A stretch of DNA of 64,000 nucleotides. Source: JANQPX01 sp039197065. GTDB lineage: Bacteria; Pseudomonadota; Alphaproteobacteria; Geminicoccales; Geminicoccaceae. The stretch is from contig JBCCUL010000008.1 in the NCBI GenBank assembly GCA_039197065.1, forward strand, positions 124,001 to 188,000. Direction: 5' to 3'. Positions within the stretch are counted from its first letter, which is position 1. Every line of letters begins with the position of its first letter. The notes under the pieces were generated by a model. That model saw only the letters and a program-made list of their open reading frames with translations, had not been told where the DNA came from and did not search any database. Made by a program: the position numbers and the translations under genes. Of this stretch, positions 53,694 to 62,784 are shown one piece after another.

Positions 53694-54218
53694 ATGCGGC
53701 CAAGCTTGAGAATGCAGAAAGCTCCGCCTCAGCATGCTATTGCTCCGATGGCATGGCCATCCTCATCGACTCGGACCGCTGCAACCAAGCACCACGGTAT
53801 GCGACCAAGCCTGAGAGCGCAGAAAGCTCTGCCTCAGCACGCTATTGCTCCCGTGGCAGGGCCATCCGCATCGCTCCAGACTGCTGCAACCAAGCCCCAC
53901 GGTATGCGACCAAGCCTGACAGCGCAGAAAGCTCCGCCTCAGCAAGTTATTGCTCCGGTGGCGGGGCCATCCGCATCGCTCCAGACCGCTACAACCAAGC
54001 ACCACGGCATGCGGCCAAGCCTGAGAGCGCAGAACACCGCGCCACAAAACGCGATCGCTCCGATGGCGTGGCCATCCGCATCGCCCCAGACCGCTGCAAC
54101 CAAGTGCCACGGTATGCGGCCAAGTTTGAGAACGCAGAAAGCTCCGCCGCAAAACGCAACCACTCAGATGGTGCGGCCATCGGCGTCGGCTTGGACACCA
54201 ATTGCTGGGGTCCAACCC
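53694..54218. repeat. 105-bp tandem repeat array, five units
   Basis: Units begin at 53694, 53799, 53904, 54009 and 54114, exactly 105 bp apart; the last is diverged and a degenerate partial unit precedes the first. Because 105 is divisible by three, several frames stay open on both strands. One plus-strand frame spans the whole gap (53649-54590) with repeating MRPSLRAQKAPPQ and IAPVAGPSAS peptides. I regard it as a minisatellite rather than a gene, but a low-complexity protein cannot be excluded. It separates the broken permease from the alpha-glucosidase. Confidence 0.8.
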
Positions 54219-54359
54219 ATGTTAACAGGTTCGAAAGCCGACAAACCGACACATATGAGCGAAACAGCCTTCCCTTCGAAGCAACGGCAAGTTTGCGACC
54301 GTCGACCGCCACACCCTTCAGACTTTCTTGACTCCACCATGCTAAAACGACCGTCTTCA

Positions 54360-54439
54360 TGGTCCATGGGATCCTGGGAGTGCGTTCGACCGCTGAAAAG
54401 GTGGGGGCGAGGCTCGGATTCCCAGGGTCGCATGGACCA
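54360..54439. repeat. palindromic element, full copy 3 (diverged)
   Basis: Arms 54360-54384 and 54415-54439 are inverted copies with four mismatches in 25, around GGTCCATG and CCTGGGA. The 30-base loop differs from the other copies. It follows the 105-bp array and precedes the alpha-glucosidase gene by about 150 bp. Confidence 0.75.
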
Positions 54440-54586
54440 GCAAGCATCATCGCAGGGAAAGGTTAAGAAATGCTTGTCGGACGATGATATGTTGGCCGGT
54501 ATGGTGATCAAAGGAGACACACCGCTGAAAGCGCTCCGACGGCGCATCGCCATCCGCCTGACGGATGAGACTGCGAGAGAGAAAAA

Positions 54587-56212
54587 ATGATGACCGATCG
54601 ACCAGCGAGCGAGTGGTGGCGCGGAGCCGTCATCTATCAGGTCTATCCACGCAGCTTTCAGGACACCAATGGCGACGGTATCGGCGATCTCGCCGGCATT
54701 AACCAGCGGCTCGAGCATATCGCATCCCTCGGCGTCGATGCCTTATGGATCTCGCCCTTCATGAAGTCGCCCATGGAGGACTATGGCTATGATGTCGAAG
54801 ACTATCGTTCGGTCGACCCCATGTTCGGATCGCTCGGCGATTTCGACAGCCTGCTGCAAAGAGCGCATGGGCTCGGGCTGAAGCTCCTGGTCGACCTCGT
54901 GCCAAGCCATACCTCCGACCGCCACGCCTGGTTCCAGGAAGCACGCCAGAGCCGGGACAACGCCAAGGCGGACTGGTACGTTTTCGCCGAGCCCAGGGAG
55001 GACGGGACGCCGCCCAACAACTGGCTTTCGATTTTCGGAGGGGTGGCCTGGACCTATGAACCCCGGCGCGGCCAGTATTACCTCCACAATTTCCTAAGCT
55101 CCCAGCCCCAGCTCAACTGGCATCATCCCGACGTCCGGCACGCCATGCTCGCCGAGGCCGAATTCTGGCTGGAGCGCGGCGTCGACGGCTTTCGCGTCGA
55201 TGCCATCGACTTCGCCCTGCATGACCCGGAACTCCGGGACAACCCGGTACGCCCGGGAAGCGGCGCCGATGTCGGCGGCATGGTCGCCGGCATGCCGTTC
55301 GCGCGCCAGATCCACCTTCATCAGAAGAACCATCCAGACCTCTCCGACAAGGTGCTGCGCCCGCTGCACGCCCTTGCCGACCGCTACGATGCGTTCCTGC
55401 TCGGCGAGATGAGCGGCGATCGTTCGGCGGAACGGCTGGCCGCCTATACCGACGGCGGCGGCCTCAATGTCGCCTACACCTTCGAATTGCTGACGTCGAA
55501 CGCCGATCCCGCGTCGATCAGCGATGTCGTGAAGGATGTCGAACGCCATATCGGCGGCGGCTGGCCCTGCTATTCGATGAGCAATCACGACGTCACCCGG
55601 GCAGTCTCGCGCTTCGGGGCCCATCAAGAGGCCGCCGCCTGGCAGCCGCTCATCACGGCGATCCTCTGCAGTCTGCGCGGTACGATCTGCCTCTATCAGG
55701 GTGAGGAGCTCGGCCTCACCGAAGCGGATCTCGCCTTCGAGGACCTCCGCGACCCCTACGGCATCAGCTTCTTCCCGGCTTTCAAAGGCCGAGACGGCTG
55801 CCGCACGCCCATCCCCTGGGCGGGCACGGCGCCCCATGCGGGGTTTACGGAAGGAAAGCCCTGGCTGCCGGTGCCGGTCGATCACCTGCCGCGCGCGGTC
55901 GACCGTCAGGGAGCGGATCCACAATCGGTGCTGGAACGCACCCGGACATTCCTGCGTTGGCGCCGCGAGCAGCCCGCTTTGTTGAAAGGCGATATCCGGT
56001 TTCTAGAGGCCGAAGCACCGCTCCTGGCCCTGACCAGAGAAGCGGGTGAGCAGCATCTGCTCTCCGTCTTCAATCTCGGCGAGGCCGCCCGGACGTTCGA
56101 GGCGCCTTCGAAGGTCGATGCGCTGCCGGCCTCGGGCTTCACGGCCGCTGTCGAAGAGAGGCGCATTACCCTTCCCGGCTATGGCGGCTTTTTCGGCCGG
56201 CTGCAGGATTAA
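54587..56212 (+). CDS. alpha-glucosidase, glycoside hydrolase family 13 (AglA-like)
   Basis: A 541-aa cytosolic GH13 enzyme. Conserved regions are all present: DLVPSHTSD (region I), GVDGFRVDAID with the catalytic aspartate (region II), FLLGEMSGD with the acid/base glutamate (region III) and SMSNHDVTR with the third aspartate (region IV). The N-terminus has VIYQVYPRSFQDTNGDGIGD. It hydrolyses imported alpha-glucosides such as maltose, sucrose or trehalose analogues. The gene appears intact although the transporter around it is broken. Its ATG overlaps the end of the long repeat-derived frame. Confidence 0.93.
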   Translation: MMTDRPASEWWRGAVIYQVYPRSFQDTNGDGIGDLAGINQRLEHIASLGVDALWISPFMKSPMEDYGYDVEDYRSVDPMFGSLGDFDSLLQRAHGLGLKLLVDLVPSHTSDRHAWFQEARQSRDNAKADWYVFAEPREDGTPPNNWLSIFGGVAWTYEPRRGQYYLHNFLSSQPQLNWHHPDVRHAMLAEAEFWLERGVDGFRVDAIDFALHDPELRDNPVRPGSGADVGGMVAGMPFARQIHLHQKNHPDLSDKVLRPLHALADRYDAFLLGEMSGDRSAERLAAYTDGGGLNVAYTFELLTSNADPASISDVVKDVERHIGGGWPCYSMSNHDVTRAVSRFGAHQEAAAWQPLITAILCSLRGTICLYQGEELGLTEADLAFEDLRDPYGISFFPAFKGRDGCRTPIPWAGTAPHAGFTEGKPWLPVPVDHLPRAVDRQGADPQSVLERTRTFLRWRREQPALLKGDIRFLEAEAPLLALTREAGEQHLLSVFNLGEAARTFEAPSKVDALPASGFTAAVEERRITLPGYGGFFGRLQD

Positions 56213-56241
56213 CCAAAGCAAGAGGGCAAAGGAGAAAAACG

Positions 56242-57350
<1,109 letters not shown>

Positions 57351-57359
57351 AGCCCAACC

Positions 57360-58295
57360 TCAACGCCCGGGCGCGTCGCCGCCGGCGCAGCGAAAGCCGA
57401 CCATATCGAGACCGAAGTGATCCGGGTTGCCGTGCCGGTAGGACGTGCGCAGGCAATAGGGATTGTTCCCCCAGCCCCCGCCCCGGATCACTACATGCTC
57501 GGGCTTCCCGGGAAATCGGCTGGACGTCCACTCCCAGACATTGCCGGCAAGATCCAGATGACCGAAAGGTCCGGCACCCAGGGGATAGGCGCCGATCGGC
57601 GCCGTGGTCAGATTCCCATCCGTATCATCGGCGGCGCAGCAGGGCACCGTCCCGAAATTCGCTAGCGACGGCCGGCTCGTTGACTGTTCCGGTGGTGTGT
57701 TGCCCCAGGGATAGCGCCTTCGGTCCTCGCCGCGCGCGGCAAACTCCCACTCCTCCTCGCTCGGCAGGCGCCAGCCATAATGCGCGCAAAACGCGGCCGC
57801 ATCATTGGCCGACACCTGGATAACAGGGTGATCAGCCTTGCCTTCGATATCCGAACTCGGCCCGAAGGGATGCCGCCAGTCCGCCCCCTCCACCAACCGC
57901 CAGCGACCGGTCCAGACATAGCCGGCGCCAGCCCGCTCAGGGTCGGTCACATGGCCGGTATCCTCGACGAATTCGGCGAACGCCCGATTGGTGACCTCGT
58001 GACGCATCAGTTGAAAAGCCCCGATCTTGACCCGACGCTCGACTTCATTCGCATCGCCCTCAGGATCTCCCGTCGTCAGCACGCCACCGTCGATGGCGAT
58101 GAAATCGCTCTGCGCTCGGTCGGATCCGGCGCTCGCCGCGTTGATGTCGCCTGCCAAAACGAGACCGGCCGACGTGCAAGTCACCAGGATGCCCCTGATC
58201 CATCGCTCTGCATCCAACATCCAGCGAGCTTTGAAAGGGACCGCGCCAAACCCAATCGACCGCGCGGCAGGTTTGAGCGTTTGCGAAGGTCTCAT
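57360..58295 (-). CDS. SUMF1/formylglycine-generating-enzyme domain protein
   Basis: A protein of about 311 aa with one FGE-sulfatase domain: MRHEVTNRAFAEFVEDTG, YGWRLPSEEEWEFAARGEDR, GHLDLAGNVWEWTSSRF, VVIRGGGWGNNPYCLRTSYR and VGFRCAGG. Only one cysteine stands near the position of the catalytic pair of true FGE enzymes, so sulfatase activation is doubtful. A hydrophobic segment near the N-terminus (IRGILVTCTSAGLVLAG) suggests export. The start is uncertain: ATG at 58295 with GAGG upstream, ATG at 58220, or the longer frame to 58391. Confidence 0.75.
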   Translation of the reverse strand: MRPSQTLKPAARSIGFGAVPFKARWMLDAERWIRGILVTCTSAGLVLAGDINAASAGSDRAQSDFIAIDGGVLTTGDPEGDANEVERRVKIGAFQLMRHEVTNRAFAEFVEDTGHVTDPERAGAGYVWTGRWRLVEGADWRHPFGPSSDIEGKADHPVIQVSANDAAAFCAHYGWRLPSEEEWEFAARGEDRRRYPWGNTPPEQSTSRPSLANFGTVPCCAADDTDGNLTTAPIGAYPLGAGPFGHLDLAGNVWEWTSSRFPGKPEHVVIRGGGWGNNPYCLRTSYRHGNPDHFGLDMVGFRCAGGDAPGR

Positions 58296-58614
58296 GGCAC
58301 CGGACCTCGATCCCGGAAAATGATCCTCGACAACGACCTGTATCAGCCAGGCCCGGTTGTCATCGACAAGCCATCCAGCCGCGGTCGTCAACCGTAGGCT
58401 TTCTTCCGCCCCTTAACAGGCTGCAGAAAAAGTCTGACGCGCCCGACCGCGGCCCCATCTGCGCCTGCCTACGTTGGCAAATGGTCCTATATCAACTGAT
58501 AAGCGATCATTTCATCGCCTCAGCAGACAAAAATGTTGCTCGCGTAGCCCATCGCCATCCTTTTCCCGCAACCTGTTAAGCCTTCGTTCACATCTTCATG
58601 CGACCTTGCTTCAA

Positions 58615-58691
58615 GGTCCATGCGATCCTGGGAATCCGACCGCAAGATAGGTCAGTTGGGCCGGGCTCGGAATCCCAGGATCGCATGGACC
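58615..58691. repeat. palindromic element, full copy 4
   Basis: Arms 58615-58638 and 58668-58691 are inverted with one mismatch, core GGTCCATGCGATCCTGGGA, loop 29 bases. Outer flanks TTAAGCC (about 58576) and GGTTAAG (about 58717) extend the dyad as in the other copies. It lies between two minus-strand genes; the rest of the 58296-58830 gap shows no gene. Confidence 0.85.
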
Positions 58692-58830
58692 AGGTCATGA
58701 CCACGACATGGATGGGTTAAGAATGGATGAAGCGCTGCGCTTCGACGCTCCGTTGACCGCCAACTCGTTCCGTTTCGAGGCCCGATGGCTGAGCGCCGGC
58801 CAAAGCTGATCATGCCTGGCTCCCGACACT

Positions 58831-60423
58831 TCAGTTTCCATCCAGCCAGCTTCGCCACGCCTTGGCGTCGTAGCCGAGGCGCTGGCCGGTGAGACTGAAG
58901 AGGGCGCCGACGGCGTCGCCCTTGAGCCAGAGCGGCGTCGCATCGTCTTCGAGGCGTGCGACGAGCGCGTCTAAAATCAGGCTGTCGGCCCTGCCGACCC
59001 AGCGGGCGGCCCAGATGGCGATTTCCGGGGTTGAGAAGAACTTGAAGGGGCCGTTCGGCGTGTAGTCCCAGGGGCGGAGGATGTCGGCCGGATCGACCTT
59101 GCCGGAGCGGGCGAGGCCCATGCCCCAATAGACGCGCCAGCGGCCCATGACCGCCATCCCGTCCAGCATGATGCTGCCGAACATCGGAAGCGGTTCGGCG
59201 GGCATGAAGGCTTTCAGGCGGTTCGGATAAAAGTCATCAGGCACGTCCCGTCGCGGGAGACCGTCGATCGCGTCCTTAAGCGGCTGGCCATAGCGTTCAT
59301 AGCTCCTGGGATTGGCCAGCAGCGCATCTAGGTGCTCGGCAGCACTTGCCCAACGGAAGCCGTCCGGCGCCGCCGGCCGCAGCAACGGCCACCGCGGTGA
59401 CGGTGGCGGTGGCGTGGCCGCCACAGGCTTTACATGAGGTGATGGCCCATATGTCCAGAGAACACCTCGGTCGTTTGTGCCTCGCCCGCCTATCGCGATC
59501 ACACCACGATAGGCTACCAGATCGCGCGGGCTGCCCATCTCAAGCGCCGCCATCTCGATCCAGTCACGCCCATCCGGACTGCTCCAGAGCGATGCGCCGC
59601 CCGCATCGTCACCAGCCATCCAAAGCTTCTCGCCGTCACTGGCAAGCGCCCGCGGCACCCAGCCCTCGGTCGGGACCCAGGCCTGTTCCGAAAGCTCTCC
59701 ATCCCACGTCCAGAGGCCGATGCTACCTGCATCAGGATTGCCAGCGATCCCGAACAACCGGCCGTCGTGAGCGGTCAGCCCGTGGCTCCTGCCGGACGGC
59801 CAGCCAGGCACCGGCTCGCCGGAACCGTCATCGACCCTGATCAGCGCCTGGCCCTCGGGCGCGTTCAAGGTTCCGTAAATGCCGTCATCAGTGACAACGA
59901 GAGACGTGATGCGGCTGACACGACGATCCGGCGTCGGGTGCACATAGACCGTGCGCCATGTCCCGCCCCCGTCCTCGGAAAGCGCAACCGAGCCCTTCCA
60001 GGCCGACGGCGCCGCGTAAAGCCTGTCGCCGCTCTCGACCATAGCGTGGTTGTGATAGGCCTGCTCGGTCGGGATCAGGCCGTGGTCCCAGCGCTCGCCG
60101 TCGGTGACGTCGAAGGCGCCGATGCCGGGCTCGGCGCGCGCATCTTCAAGCGGCCAGTAGAGAAGGCCACGGTGGACGACCGGATCGCCGGCGTCCTGGC
60201 TGAACAGGTGTCCCTCATAGCGAGGCGGCCCGCCCTCGATCGCAATGCTGTAGAGATCGGCGGAATTGTGGTTTACGCCTTTCACGCTGTTCGCGAACCA
60301 GATGCGATCGCCATAGCCGATCAGCCGTGAGACCACCGGCCAGGGCCCGACCTCATGCCGCTCAGCCGCTTCGAGCGGCAACGCAAACAGAAGCATCGAA
60401 ATAGCGAATATGCGTCTGAACAT
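58831..60423 (-). CDS. secreted beta-propeller-like protein of unknown function
   Basis: A 530-aa exported protein with a signal peptide (MFRRIFAISMLLFALPLEAA). The first 330 residues show repeated blade-like motifs (DRIWFANSVKG, RLYAAPSAWKG, SEDGGGTWRTVYVHP, EKLWMAGDDAGG, SSPDGRDWIEM), like sialidase/BNR-type propellers. A proline-rich linker (ATPPPPSPRWPLL) leads to a helical C-terminal domain of about 170 residues. No enzyme motif is evident. The start at the ATG at 60421-60423 is chosen because it begins the signal peptide; the frame is open 14 codons further. Confidence 0.75.
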   Translation of the reverse strand: MFRRIFAISMLLFALPLEAAERHEVGPWPVVSRLIGYGDRIWFANSVKGVNHNSADLYSIAIEGGPPRYEGHLFSQDAGDPVVHRGLLYWPLEDARAEPGIGAFDVTDGERWDHGLIPTEQAYHNHAMVESGDRLYAAPSAWKGSVALSEDGGGTWRTVYVHPTPDRRVSRITSLVVTDDGIYGTLNAPEGQALIRVDDGSGEPVPGWPSGRSHGLTAHDGRLFGIAGNPDAGSIGLWTWDGELSEQAWVPTEGWVPRALASDGEKLWMAGDDAGGASLWSSPDGRDWIEMAALEMGSPRDLVAYRGVIAIGGRGTNDRGVLWTYGPSPHVKPVAATPPPPSPRWPLLRPAAPDGFRWASAAEHLDALLANPRSYERYGQPLKDAIDGLPRRDVPDDFYPNRLKAFMPAEPLPMFGSIMLDGMAVMGRWRVYWGMGLARSGKVDPADILRPWDYTPNGPFKFFSTPEIAIWAARWVGRADSLILDALVARLEDDATPLWLKGDAVGALFSLTGQRLGYDAKAWRSWLDGN

Positions 60424-60517
60424 CCGCCAACATAGACCCGGCGCCCCGGCCTCGCCCAGCCGCAACGACCATGCCTCAAGGTGACGTGATCAAAGTCAAC
60501 GCCGCGGCGCGTCGCCG

Positions 60518-60976
60518 CTAGATGGGGCTGCAGGTGGGTTTGAAGCGTTCGGTGAGGGTCAGCATGGCCTGGCCACCGACATCCTCGTAAAGCCTGATGC
60601 GGCCGTTCCAGTCCTCCACATAAACTTCCTTGAAAACATCGTGGAGCGTGGCGACGGCAAAGGAGGATGGCTTCTTCGGCGGGTATTTGACGGCGACGAT
60701 ATAGGTGCGCAGCGCCGTCTCCGCTTCGTCCAGGCAGGCGAGTTCAAAGAGGTAGGTTTTGATGAAGGCGTGCTCGAATTCCTCTGAGTAGAGCGTCTGC
60801 ACGACCCGGTGACCATTTTCCGGGTCCTCATAAGCCTCTCTGCTCTCGGGCTCGCCCTGCATCGACGGCATGCGGTCGACATAGATGAACCTGTCTTCTG
60901 TCGCCGTGACCGGCGCAGCCGCCAAAGCAAAAGCCAAGGCAAAAACTCCCACCATCATCTGCAACTTTGCCATCAT
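60518..60976 (-). CDS. small secreted protein, unknown function
   Basis: A 152-aa protein with a clear signal peptide (MMAKLQMMVGVFALAFALAA, cut near VTATED). The mature part is acidic with no known domain; it has two cysteines (FELACLDEAE and the C-terminal KPTCSPI) that could form a disulfide. The ATG at 60976 follows GGGAG with seven-base spacing; a GTG two codons upstream is less likely. No functional context is evident. Confidence 0.7.
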   Translation of the reverse strand: MMAKLQMMVGVFALAFALAAAPVTATEDRFIYVDRMPSMQGEPESREAYEDPENGHRVVQTLYSEEFEHAFIKTYLFELACLDEAETALRTYIVAVKYPPKKPSSFAVATLHDVFKEVYVEDWNGRIRLYEDVGGQAMLTLTERFKPTCSPI

Positions 60977-61333
60977 CGACACTCTCCCAAGGGCCAGACA
61001 CAGAATTTCCGACCGGAGTCAGCAGCTAGAATATGGCCCTGCATCCGGCCGATTTCGAGCGACCGCCGTTTAATTTACGCAGCAGGATCAGAGCGTTATC
61101 GCTCTAAATCTATTTATAATTGCTTTAAAACATATTTTAATTACATTTTTAATTTATTAATCAATAAAATAAAAACTAAATGGAGACAATCATCGGAGTT
61201 ATTTTTCGATAACTTTAGATTTCGAAAATTTTACTCGCCACGACCTTTGAGATCAGCTAATTAACCGCGCTCGTCTTTTTGAGAACAATTACGCGTGACT
61301 TGGCGTCAATGAAACGGAAATCACAAAAATATA
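60977..61333. other. AT-rich non-coding gap
   Basis: About 350 bp, very AT-rich from 61100 to 61230, unlike its neighbours. A small perfect hairpin AGAGCG-TTAT-CGCTCT lies at 61090-61105 and is followed by A/T-rich sequence. It may hold promoters for the divergent genes on both sides. No gene is seen. Confidence 0.4.
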
Positions 61334-61840
61334 GTGTTTTATTTTTGGCTGACCGTTTTCCTGGCGCTCGTGGTGTTCATCGGACGCCTGCCGGCCACAA
61401 TCCGGCGGATCAAGGCGCAGCGCGAAGCGCTTCGCCCCGTGCCTCCACTGTCGAGGTCTGACCACGTCCCGTGCATCATGAACACCATCGGTGCCGTCAT
61501 AACCGAGTTCTTCGTGCTCGGGCTGATCACGCTCGCCGTATTCATAAGCACCAATGCCGCCTTCAGCACGTTGGGGGAGGCCCCAAGTCTCGCCACCGGT
61601 ATTCAGCAACTCGGTTGGGGCACGGTCGGCGTGATCGTGGCGTTAGCCTCGACCATCGGAATTCTGCTGCTTGGCGGCGCAATCGCTCGCAATGTGCTGT
61701 TGATTGCGAGTGGACTTGCGATCGTGGCGTGGATGGTGATGAGCAGTGCAGACGATCAGGCACTGCCCGTTCTGCTGTTTGCAGTCGTTGCTGTCGGCGT
61801 GCCTGCACTGTTCATCGCGTTGCTGCGGCTGCTGCCTTGA
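61334..61840 (+). CDS. small multi-pass membrane protein, unknown function
   Basis: A 168-aa protein with about five hydrophobic segments: FYFWLTVFLALVVFIG, an internal one near IGAVITEFFVLGLITLAVFI, then GTVGVIVALASTIGILLLGG, VLLIASGLAIVAWMVM and LPVLLFAVVAVGVPALF. The start is a GTG at 61334, or possibly the ATG inside (MNTIGAVITEF, 61478). I do not recognise a family. Hydrophobic periodicity supports it being real, but no homology is claimed. Confidence 0.5.
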   Translation: MFYFWLTVFLALVVFIGRLPATIRRIKAQREALRPVPPLSRSDHVPCIMNTIGAVITEFFVLGLITLAVFISTNAAFSTLGEAPSLATGIQQLGWGTVGVIVALASTIGILLLGGAIARNVLLIASGLAIVAWMVMSSADDQALPVLLFAVVAVGVPALFIALLRLLP

Positions 61841-62022
61841 CGCGTGAGACGTCGATCGAGCGTAATGGCTCGAACAGCACGATCGCAGATACAACAGAAA
61901 CAACCCCGGACGCCTGGACGATCGGGCTCAGTGTCGTCTTAGGATGGTGAAGGTGAGAGGAAAAATCTCGAACCGGCACCGTGCGGGTAGGATTGGTTTG
62001 GCGGCTACCCGCAAGGAAGAAG

Positions 62023-62098
<76 letters not shown>

Positions 62099-62186
62099 CT
62101 AAGACGGCGCAGCCGCTGCCGGCTGCTTCCAGGCACGATGAGTTAGGCCAAGATGACGGTCTTGGCAAGGCCCAACTGCATCCTTT

Positions 62187-62624
62187 TCAGTTCGTGTTGT
62201 CGTCGTCCTCGACATCCGCGTCGATCACGTCACTGACATCGTCGTCGCCAAGCTCCGAGACATCCTCGATGGCGCTTTGGTTTTCCTCGTCGTCATCATC
62301 GTCGTCGCCGGGCACGACATCATCGTCGTCAGCGTCGCCATCGCCGTCCTCGTCATCATCATCGAGAGCCACCTCTTCCTCGTCGTCGGCCTCGACCTCG
62401 ATGTCGTCTTCTTCCTCCTCTTCGACTTTAGCGGCTTTCTTCGATTCTTTCTTGTCCTCAGCAGAGACTTTCGTCGACGTCCGGGTTCGGCGCGTCTTCA
62501 AATTGGCGGTCGGATCAAAGACCGCTCCGCATGATGGACAGGTGATTGGATCGCGCATCATGTCGTAAAAACGAGCACTGCAACTCAAACAGACCCTTTT
62601 GGTTCCCCACTCGGCCTTCGCCAC
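62187..62624 (-). CDS. TIGR02300-type zinc-ribbon acidic protein
   Basis: A 145-aa alphaproteobacterial protein. The N-terminus MAKAEWGTKRVCLSCSARFY and DPITCPSCGAVFDP forms a four-cysteine zinc ribbon. The remainder is lysine-rich and then extremely acidic (long runs of Asp and Glu from about residue 65 to 140). The family is conserved next to tRNA-Ala and aroA in Rhizobiales, but its function is not established. It is divergent from aroA. Confidence 0.92.
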   Translation of the reverse strand: MAKAEWGTKRVCLSCSARFYDMMRDPITCPSCGAVFDPTANLKTRRTRTSTKVSAEDKKESKKAAKVEEEEEDDIEVEADDEEEVALDDDDEDGDGDADDDDVVPGDDDDDDEENQSAIEDVSELGDDDVSDVIDADVEDDDNTN

Positions 62625-62784
62625 GCGGCACTCCTAACGCAATAGATATGACTGGCTTTCGAGGGAGAGCGATTGCCATGAACAGCGGGAACTGTCAAAA
62701 GCAAATTCGACGATCCGCGGGACATAAGACGAATTTTCCGAACGTCGACCGCAAAACCACGCCAGTGAGAGGGAAATTTCCAGC

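Noticed and set aside
53694..54218. CRISPR array
   Set aside because: Units are 105 bp of continuous similarity without constant short repeats and unique spacers, and no cas gene is near.
53649..54590. 313-codon frame as a real repeat-rich gene
   Set aside because: It exists because the repeat period (105 bp) is divisible by three; several frames on both strands are equally open, and it runs through a palindromic element. Kept as a finding, not as a gene.
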